This document shows positions 59,654 through 64,000 of a stretch of 64,000 nucleotides of DNA, one piece after another. The notes under the pieces are model-generated. The model was not told where the DNA came from, did not search any database, and saw only the letters and a list, made by a program, of their open reading frames with translations. This DNA comes from Streptomyces sp. AC512_CC834 (GTDB lineage: Bacteria; Actinomycetota; Actinomycetes; Streptomycetales; Streptomycetaceae): the NCBI RefSeq assembly GCF_019049325.1, contig NZ_JAGMUO010000030.1, positions 62,001-126,000 on the forward strand, in the 5' to 3' direction. Numbering within the stretch: position 1 is the first letter of the stretch; every line of letters starts with the position of its first letter. The position numbers were made by a program, and so were the translations under genes.

Positions 59654-60052
59654 TCAGACCTTCTCGGCCAAGACTCGGGTGTGGTCCGCGGTGAGCATGG
59701 AGATGTCTTCGACATCGGATGTCAGGATCGTGACGCGGCCCGGATGGGCGAGCGCGGTGGCGCAGAGCATGGCGTCGATGGCGTACTTGTGGCCGTGCAG
59801 TCCGGCTGTGCGCAGCAGGGTCGCCGCCGTCTGGGCGGTGGCCTGAGTGACGGGCTCGACCCGCAGTCGGGACAGCGTCCATTTCAGCGCCGCGTCATTG
59901 ATCCTGGGGTGGATCACCTCGACCAGCACTGCAGCCGAGGTGACGATGGGCCAGTCGGCATCGCGGGCGGCGGTGAGCCACTCCTGGACTTCGCGGTCGC
60001 GCTGGACGGCCTTGGCCAGGCCCTCACTGTCCAGGATCAGCGCGCCGCTCAC
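59654..60052 (-). CDS. PIN-domain toxin, VapC type
   Basis: A 132-aa PIN-domain ribonuclease with acidic residues D8 (LILDSEG), E45 (VLVEV), D93 (YAIDAML) and D113 (LTSDVED). Such toxins cut specific tRNAs or rRNA. Its ATG overlaps the stop of the upstream antitoxin gene by 4 bp. The pair lies inside the region between two copies of the methyltransferase 3' end. All catalytic acidic residues are present, so it is probably active. Confidence 0.85.
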   Translation of the reverse strand: MSGALILDSEGLAKAVQRDREVQEWLTAARDADWPIVTSAAVLVEVIHPRINDAALKWTLSRLRVEPVTQATAQTAATLLRTAGLHGHKYAIDAMLCATALAHPGRVTILTSDVEDISMLTADHTRVLAEKV

Positions 60053-60333
60053 GCGGCCGCACCGGCTCCGGCAGAGGGGGTGCCGGTGAGCCTGGCTCGC
60101 TTGGCGGCCACTGCCTCCGGATCGGCAGGGCCGTTGACGCGCTCGAAGTCGGCGATCAGTTCGTCCAGGCTGTCGCGCTCGATCTGCCGCTGCGCAGCCT
60201 TCTCCAGGTAGGCAGATACGCCCCGCTTGCCGACCCGTTCCCGGATCGCCTGCAGGGTGCCAGCGGCGAGGGAGACGGAGATTCCGCTGGTGGGCCCGTC
60301 GCCGGGGAGGAAGTCGGTGTCGTCGTCAGCCAT
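60049..60333 (-). CDS. VapB-like antitoxin
   Basis: A 94-aa protein (MADDDTDFLPGDGPTSGISV at the start), with a putative ribbon-helix-helix or dimerisation region (GISVSLAAGTLQAIRERVGKRGVSAYLEKAAQRQIER) and a C-terminal tail that would bind the PIN toxin (SLDELIADFERVNGPADPEAV). The ATG at 60333 lies 9 bp from the palindrome at 60342-60362, the likely operator for self-repression. Confidence 0.8.
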   Translation of the reverse strand: MADDDTDFLPGDGPTSGISVSLAAGTLQAIRERVGKRGVSAYLEKAAQRQIERDSLDELIADFERVNGPADPEAVAAKRARLTGTPSAGAGAAA

Positions 60334-60341
60334 AACGCGAG

Positions 60342-60362
60342 TATGGCATTTTAAATGCCATA
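60342..60362. promoter_or_regulatory. Palindromic operator of the VapBC-type pair
   Basis: Perfect inverted repeat with arms TATGGCATTT and AAATGCCATA around a single T. It is strikingly AT-rich in this GC-rich genome and sits directly before the antitoxin start. Confidence 0.75.
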
Positions 60363-60552
60363 AGGCGATATCCTGGCTGATTCTCTGCTCGCGCCTTGGC
60401 CTCCGCAGCCACGAGCTGGAGAGAGCGTCCGTGCCAGGTGGGTCGTGCGTCAAGAGATCGCACGTAGTGCCCGTAACGCACATCGAACCCGGTCCGAACT
60501 GCCCTCGGTGTGGCGCTGACCTGCGACTTTCTTTCACAAATTTTTGATTCAC

Positions 60553-60618
60553 ATGTTTCCGATGACGTCGCACGTGGGGTGCGTCGCCATTTTGGAGCCC
60601 GCGGCAAAGGGTGTCTGA
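60553..60618 (+). repeat. Diverged copy of the methyltransferase 3' end
   Basis: In frame it reads MFPMTSHVGCVAILEPAAKGV-stop, against LFPMTHHVECVAILEPAAKGA-stop in the intact gene: 22 codons aligned without gaps, many differences being synonymous. It is followed by TGACCTGCGACTT, a flank that also recurs at about 60515 and, changed, at 62793. It is not part of a gene here. Confidence 0.8.
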
Positions 60619-61020
60619 CCTGCGACTTCGCGGTCCGGGTGGGGTGCTTGACCTGTTTCCCTCCGTGTTGCGGGTCGAGCTGACGGATCGACCCTTGTAG
60701 GCCAGCCTGACCTGCGTGTTCATGAGGGAGGCGCTTGCACCGGCGACGCCTTCAGGGTTTCGTTCGGAAATTCTTGACGCTCAGATGACGCTCGAAACGG
60801 AAGCCCCAACTTCACGCTCCCCGGCTGGGGGTTGTGCGGACTGGACCACCGGCATGGGCAAGGACTCCGCTACGGGCGCCCTCGCTGTACCGTCCCAGCG
60901 GCGGCGCGAGATTCCGTCGGGCTCGCCCCTCCTTGGAGCCGAGAGCGTGGCCCGTCAGGGCCACAGAGACGCTGTGGTCCGAGGTCTCGTCCCGAGTGGC
61001 TGGTATCACCTCGCCACCTA
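60619..61020. other. Non-coding stretch with phased repeats
   Basis: No credible gene. TGACCTG motifs recur at 60648 and 60708, as after the methyltransferase stop. A pair of 11-bp-phased units, TGACGCTCAGA (60775) and TGACGCTCGAA (60786), repeats the pattern seen at 58488-58540. Confidence 0.55.
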
Positions 61021-61037
61021 GATACCAGTCCGGTATC
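61021..61037. promoter_or_regulatory. Operator/promoter of the Doc-type toxin-antitoxin pair
   Basis: Inverted repeat GATACC-N5-GGTATC, with another GGTATCA at 61001-61007. TATCAT at 61034-61039 fits a -10 element placed so that the transcript would start at or next to the antitoxin ATG (61046), that is, a leaderless message. Antitoxin binding to the dyad would then block this promoter. Confidence 0.55.
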
Positions 61038-61045
61038 ATGGCTGT

Positions 61046-61240
61046 ATGGCGATGACACTCCGACTCCCCGACGACCTTGACGCGAAGCTCACCGAGCGTG
61101 CCAGTCGTGAGCGCCGCAGCAAGCAGGAACTCGCCATCGAAGCCATCCGCGAGGCCCAGAATCGGGCCGAGCTGAGGGTCGATGACGTCCTGGCCGAGCT
61201 GATGGACAGCGATGCGGAGATCCTGGACTACCTGAAGTGA
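61046..61240 (+). CDS. Ribbon-helix-helix antitoxin
   Basis: A 64-aa protein with the RHH pattern MTLRLPDDLDAKLTERASRERRSKQELAIEAI (residues 3-34), a DNA-binding dimer domain, and a C-terminal tail for neutralising the toxin. No ribosome site precedes the ATG, consistent with a leaderless start. It overlaps the toxin gene by 4 bp. Confidence 0.8.
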   Translation: MAMTLRLPDDLDAKLTERASRERRSKQELAIEAIREAQNRAELRVDDVLAELMDSDAEILDYLK

Positions 61241-61629
61241 CCGAGGTGCGTTACATCCAGATCGACGAGATCCTGGCCATTGCTCGCAAGGTCAACGGCA
61301 CGGAGCACAGCGTGCGTGACATGGGGCTTCTGGTATCAGCGATCGAACGGCCCCGGACCAATGTGTTCGGGGCCGAGCTCTATTCCACGCTGCACGAGAA
61401 GGGCGCGGCACTGCTGCACTCCGTTGCCCGCAATCATGCGCTGATCGACGGCAACAAGCGCACCGCCTGGCTCGCCATGCGTGTCTTCCTGCGGCTCAAC
61501 GGCGTCAGCGCGAGTACCGTCCCACCGCCCGTCTCCGTGGCTGGCCCGTTCGTTGAGGACGTCGCGCAGGACAACGTCGATGTACCGGCCATCGCCAAGC
61601 GCCTCTCGACCTGGTTCCCCGTTTCCTGA
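61237..61629 (+). CDS. doc: Fic/Doc-family toxin
   Basis: A 130-aa protein with the Doc active-site motif HALIDGNKR at 67-75 (phage P1 Doc: HxFxxANKR), followed by TAWLAMRVFLRLNG. Doc proteins phosphorylate and inactivate elongation factor Tu. GTG start overlapping the antitoxin stop (GTGA). All motif residues are present. Confidence 0.9.
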   Translation: MTEVRYIQIDEILAIARKVNGTEHSVRDMGLLVSAIERPRTNVFGAELYSTLHEKGAALLHSVARNHALIDGNKRTAWLAMRVFLRLNGVSASTVPPPVSVAGPFVEDVAQDNVDVPAIAKRLSTWFPVS

Positions 61630-61660
61630 CGTCGACGGGGTCTGTACGGTACGGACGTGA

Positions 61661-62260
61661 TCAGTCGATGTGCGGATCATCGGACTCTTCGAGGAGGCGA
61701 GCGGCGAGGTCGTCGGCCCACCCCACAGCCCAAGTGCGAAGCGCGGTGATGGTGGCGTCATCGAGCCCGTAGGCGAGGAAGGCTTCGTCGTCGGTCCATT
61801 CGGTGCCCGTGAGGTTCGACTGCAGGTCTTCACGCTCGAAGCGGCCGCGGGCGTGTCGGCGGCCGAACTCTTCGAGCTCGGTGTTGGTCCACCGCCGGGA
61901 GCTGCGAACACGTCGATCAGGTCGCGGGGCGCTCCGTGGTCGGCCAGGGCGCGGACCTTGGTCCCGATCACGTCCTCCTCCGCGAGGACGGGCCCGTACG
62001 GGCCCTGGCCGACCGGCCGCCAGAAGATCTCCTTGAGGATGTCGACCTCGCACTCCTGCCCGGTGGCCGGGTCGGACACGGTGAAGCGGGCGGACAGCGG
62101 GGCAGTCTCCAGCGCCTGCACCTCCCAGCGGGCTTCCAGGCCGGCGCGGAGCGTGGCGGCGATGTCGGCCATGGGCGCCGGGTTCTCGGTGGCGACATCG
62201 AGATCCGAGCGCGATCACATCCGCCAGGAGCCGCGTGTGCAGCTCCGGCATGTCCGTCAC
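61661..62260 (-). pseudogene. Broken AbiEii/AbiGii-type nucleotidyltransferase
   Basis: The GTG start at 62260 overlaps the stop of the companion gene. The first codons read MPELHTRLLADVIA; the reading then jumps to SDLDVATENPAPMADIAATL in another frame, so the segment that should carry the GG(Y/W)-type nucleotide-binding turn and the first aspartate is deleted. After ECEVDILKEIFWRP...GPVLAEEDVIGTKVRALADHG...DLIDVF there is a second frameshift near 61900, and the C-terminus continues in yet another frame (WTNTELEEFGRRHARGRFEREDL...LEESDDPHID). Intact relatives are type IV toxins blocking tRNA or phage growth. This one cannot be functional. Confidence 0.75.
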
Positions 62261-62703
62261 GCGGCTGCCCGGGTGCGGGAGGCGAGCTGAGGGAAGGCGT
62301 CTTCCCATACGGCGCGTACGGTGCGGCCGACGAGAGTGCGCAGCACCGGCCACAGATGGAGGAGCAGGTCCTGGTTGAGGTGGCGGGGCAGGTCGTCGCG
62401 CAGGCCCTCGTGCAGGACGGTCCGGTAGAGGCCCATACGCTGACGCGGTTTGCCCAGGTCGTACGAGGTCATCCCGGACCAGGCCATGTGCAGCGGCAGA
62501 TCCACGACACCGTGGGTCGGCCCGTGCAACTCGTCCAGCGACTGCGGCAGACGCCGCCGGAACTTCTCCCGGTACAGCGCGAGGTCCTCGGCGACCGCGC
62601 CCGAGGGGGCGCTCGGCAGGGGTGCGGCGTGCTGTGAGCTGGAGGGAAGAGGAGGAATGGACTGTGGATCATGACGCTCGTTTGACGCTCTGGGCGCCCG
62701 CAC
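62257..62703 (-). CDS. Companion gene of the AbiEii-type nucleotidyltransferase
   Basis: Up to 148 aa. The recognisable part starts near residue 36 (AEDLALYREKFRRRLPQSLDELHGPTHGVVDLPLHMAWSG) and continues YDLGKPRQRMGLYRTVLHEG...LNQDLLLHLWPVLRTLVGRTVRAVWEDAFPQL. In streptomycetes this family is normally encoded just before the nucleotidyltransferase and is a candidate antitoxin. Its start is uncertain: a GTG at 62703 is the only standard one, and it lies past a pair of 11-bp repeats, so the true start may have been lost to rearrangement. Confidence 0.6.
   Translation of the reverse strand: MRAPRASNERHDPQSIPPLPSSSQHAAPLPSAPSGAVAEDLALYREKFRRRLPQSLDELHGPTHGVVDLPLHMAWSGMTSYDLGKPRQRMGLYRTVLHEGLRDDLPRHLNQDLLLHLWPVLRTLVGRTVRAVWEDAFPQLASRTRAAA
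62672..62693. repeat. Pair of 11-bp-phased TGACGC units
   Basis: TGACGCTCGTT (62672) followed at once by TGACGCTCTGG (62683), the same unit and phase as at 58488 and 60775. Confidence 0.7.
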
Positions 62704-62774
62704 GCGGGACGGTGAGCCGTTTAACAGGCTCTGACCTGGGAGTTTCCGAGATTCGGTCAGGGCGACACCTTTCA

Positions 62775-62840
62775 GAGCCTGCCGAAAGGCGCGCTGACCT
62801 GCAACTTTATCGCATGTGTGCTATGTGCGTCACGGGCGAT
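62775..62840 (+). repeat. Third, decayed copy of the methyltransferase 3' end and flank
   Basis: Bases 62775-62801 match 58408-58435 (GAGCCTGCCGAAAGGCGCGC followed by TGACCTG) with two or three changes. Bases 62816-62840 match the downstream flank at 58449-58483 (GTGTGC(A)TATGTGCG, CACGGGCGAT) with a gap of about 9 nt. CTGTTCCCGATGATGTCG at 62876-62893 may be a fourth fragment (LFPMMS). Confidence 0.65.
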
Positions 62841-62898
62841 TTCTTCTCTGAGCAGTCGTCCCGGTATTGCTCGCGCTGTTCCCGATGATGTCGTTGAC

Positions 62899-62935
62899 TG
62901 CCCTGGCAGCCACCCCGCTGGCGGCTGCCAGGGCA
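62899..62935. terminator. Terminator of the GxGYxYP-type gene
   Basis: TGCCCTGGCAGC (62899-62910) pairs with GCTGCCAGGGCA (62924-62935), just beyond the stop of the minus-strand gene. Confidence 0.75.
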
Positions 62936-62940
62936 CACGG

Positions 62941-64000
62941 TCACCCGTGGGTCCTGTCCAGCAACTCGAAGAACACGTCACCGCGCACCACCTCGAACGG
63001 GTCGTCCAGGAGTGCCGCGACGGCTGCGATGTCGTTCGGTGTCCAGGTCCACGCGTTGATGGCCGCGGCGATGAACAGGGGCCGGGACGGGTCCCGGTCC
63101 TCGATGTGCTTCAGCAGCGCGTCCCGGAACTCCGGGCCCTTGCCCTGCGGATAGAAGTTGCCGATCACCGGGATTCCGCCGGCGCGGGGCTGGAGATCGC
63201 CGGTCTCCCAGGACTGGATGATGCCGCGCAGGGGCGTGTCGCGGGCGTACGAGGTGACGACGCGTTCGTCGAAGGGGATCCAGCCGTCGCCCGCCGCGTT
63301 GCGCGGGTTGTAGGCATACACGAGATCCATGCCAGTGCGGCGCAGGTAGCGGCCGGTCAGTTCGGTGTAGGCGGCCAGGTGCTCCTCGGGCCAGGAGGCG
63401 GGATACGTGTAACCGGCGCCGGACGGGCCGCAGATGAGGAGGTCGTTGTCGGTGGCGGTGCGCTGGTAGTGGGCGAGCAGCGAGGGGCCGAGGTCGGCGA
63501 GCAGGGGGCTGATGGTCCAGTTGACGGGGACGGTGCCGCGCGCCGGGTCGTCCCAGATGTCCCGCATGCGACGCTGGCAGTACTGCACGTTGTCGCCCTC
63601 GCCGACGGTGAAAGTGACGTAGACGCGGTTGCGGAGCCTCGCCCTCGGCCGCGTGCGGACACGGCTGGAGACGCGTGCGGGCACGCCCGCGTGGACCGTG
63701 GCGTTCATGTAGAAATCCGTGGCGATGACCTCGATACCGTGCCGCGAGGCGCGGTCGACGCCGCCCCATTCACCGGCCACGTCGTTGGGGAACCAGCCGG
63801 TGTAGGGCGTGGTCGGCGCGAGTCGGCTCAGCGCGTCGTCGAGCAGGTCACCGGTCTCGCCCGCAGGCGGCAGCCACAGGACCATGGCCCTGCTCGCGAC
63901 CGCGTAGTCACGGAAGTTGGGGAACGGTTCGACGCGGGTCGGGGCCGTGGTGGTGGCGGTGACGAGGAACTGGTTCCACAGGTCGACCTCGGCGAACAGT
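62941..64000 (-). CDS. GxGYxYP-type putative glycoside hydrolase, 5' end outside window
   Basis: 353 C-terminal residues are visible and the frame stays open to the right edge, so the ATG at 63885 is internal. The signature GPSGAGYTYPASW lies near the middle, with WTISPLLADLGPSLLAHYQ before it and MDLVYAYNPRN and IIQSWETGDLQPRAGGIPVIG after it. These fit the C-terminal domain of the GxGYxYP family, proposed glycoside hydrolases of secreted or surface type. The substrate is unknown. A terminator follows its stop. It lies beyond the last methyltransferase-end copy, so it may be the next core gene. Confidence 0.85.
   Translation of the reverse strand, partial: LFAEVDLWNQFLVTATTTAPTRVEPFPNFRDYAVASRAMVLWLPPAGETGDLLDDALSRLAPTTPYTGWFPNDVAGEWGGVDRASRHGIEVIATDFYMNATVHAGVPARVSSRVRTRPRARLRNRVYVTFTVGEGDNVQYCQRRMRDIWDDPARGTVPVNWTISPLLADLGPSLLAHYQRTATDNDLLICGPSGAGYTYPASWPEEHLAAYTELTGRYLRRTGMDLVYAYNPRNAAGDGWIPFDERVVTSYARDTPLRGIIQSWETGDLQPRAGGIPVIGNFYPQGKGPEFRDALLKHIEDRDPSRPLFIAAAINAWTWTPNDIAAVAALLDDPFEVVRGDVFFELLDRTHG

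Noticed and set aside
58366..62893. tRNA gene as the integration site of the right-hand modules
   Set aside because: I found no cloverleaf-like sequence in this stretch; the repeated element is the end of a protein gene.

Overview
The window is high-GC DNA with Streptomyces character throughout: many GTG starts, a strong third-position GC bias, DUF397/DUF5753/DUF6879 proteins, SepH and CutRS. The gene order from about 30.5 to 58.4 kb is, from memory, the conserved actinobacterial block known around S. coelicolor SCO5854-SCO5901, and part of it matches M. tuberculosis Rv2689c-Rv2699c. I take it to be a chromosomal segment of a Streptomyces.

Left part (1-30.4 kb), accessory and defence-rich. 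It opens with the 3' end of a histidine-kinase-like ATPase with membrane segments. A three-gene operon follows: a GTPase, a small helical protein, and a zinc-ribbon version of the same helical protein. Directly after it is a 63-bp relic of an hsdR 3' end. After a membrane-anchored secreted protein comes a complete type I restriction-modification operon (hsdM, hsdS, hsdR), led by an extra protein that looks like an inactive methylase fused to a specificity-like domain. Next are an EcsC-like protein and a WhiJ/AbaA-type regulatory trio (DUF397, XRE-DUF5753, HATPase). Then come a zinc-hook SMC/Rad50-like ATPase with a coupled small partner, and a coiled-coil protein, an Hsp70-like ATPase and a convergent SNF2/RapA-like helicase, which together look like one unit. 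A DUF6879 pair is divergent from a two-gene NLR module, in which a short protein's C-terminus and the NB-ARC/TPR protein's N-terminus carry the same short motif (RVYQAG-type).

Middle part (30.5-58.4 kb), core. It holds a VOC protein, a rhodanese sulfurtransferase, sepH, a membrane protein, a sugar-lactone oxidase, an MFS transporter, ferrochelatase, an inositol-monophosphatase-like enzyme, cutRS, the DUF4193/EcsC-like/DUF3093/thioesterase/dut/DUF3710 group, an orphan ABC ATPase, a KdpDE-type two-component system, an OB-fold protein, DUF3159, two TrkA proteins, a 37-aa membrane peptide, a KimA-like permease and a TrmA/RumA-like RNA methyltransferase. KdpDE, the two TrkA proteins and the KimA-like permease make this a potassium-homeostasis neighbourhood.

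Right part (58.4-64 kb), an accretion zone at the 3' end of the RNA methyltransferase gene. Diverged copies of that gene's last codons and downstream flank recur at about 60.55 and 62.78 kb. The modules between them hold a decayed IS3-family transposase, a VapBC-type toxin-antitoxin pair, a Doc-type pair, a broken AbiEii-type nucleotidyltransferase with its companion, and several pairs of 11-bp-phased TGACGC repeats. The window ends in a partial GxGYxYP-type putative glycoside hydrolase.

All assignments come from reading the sequence and from remembered family signatures; no database search was run.
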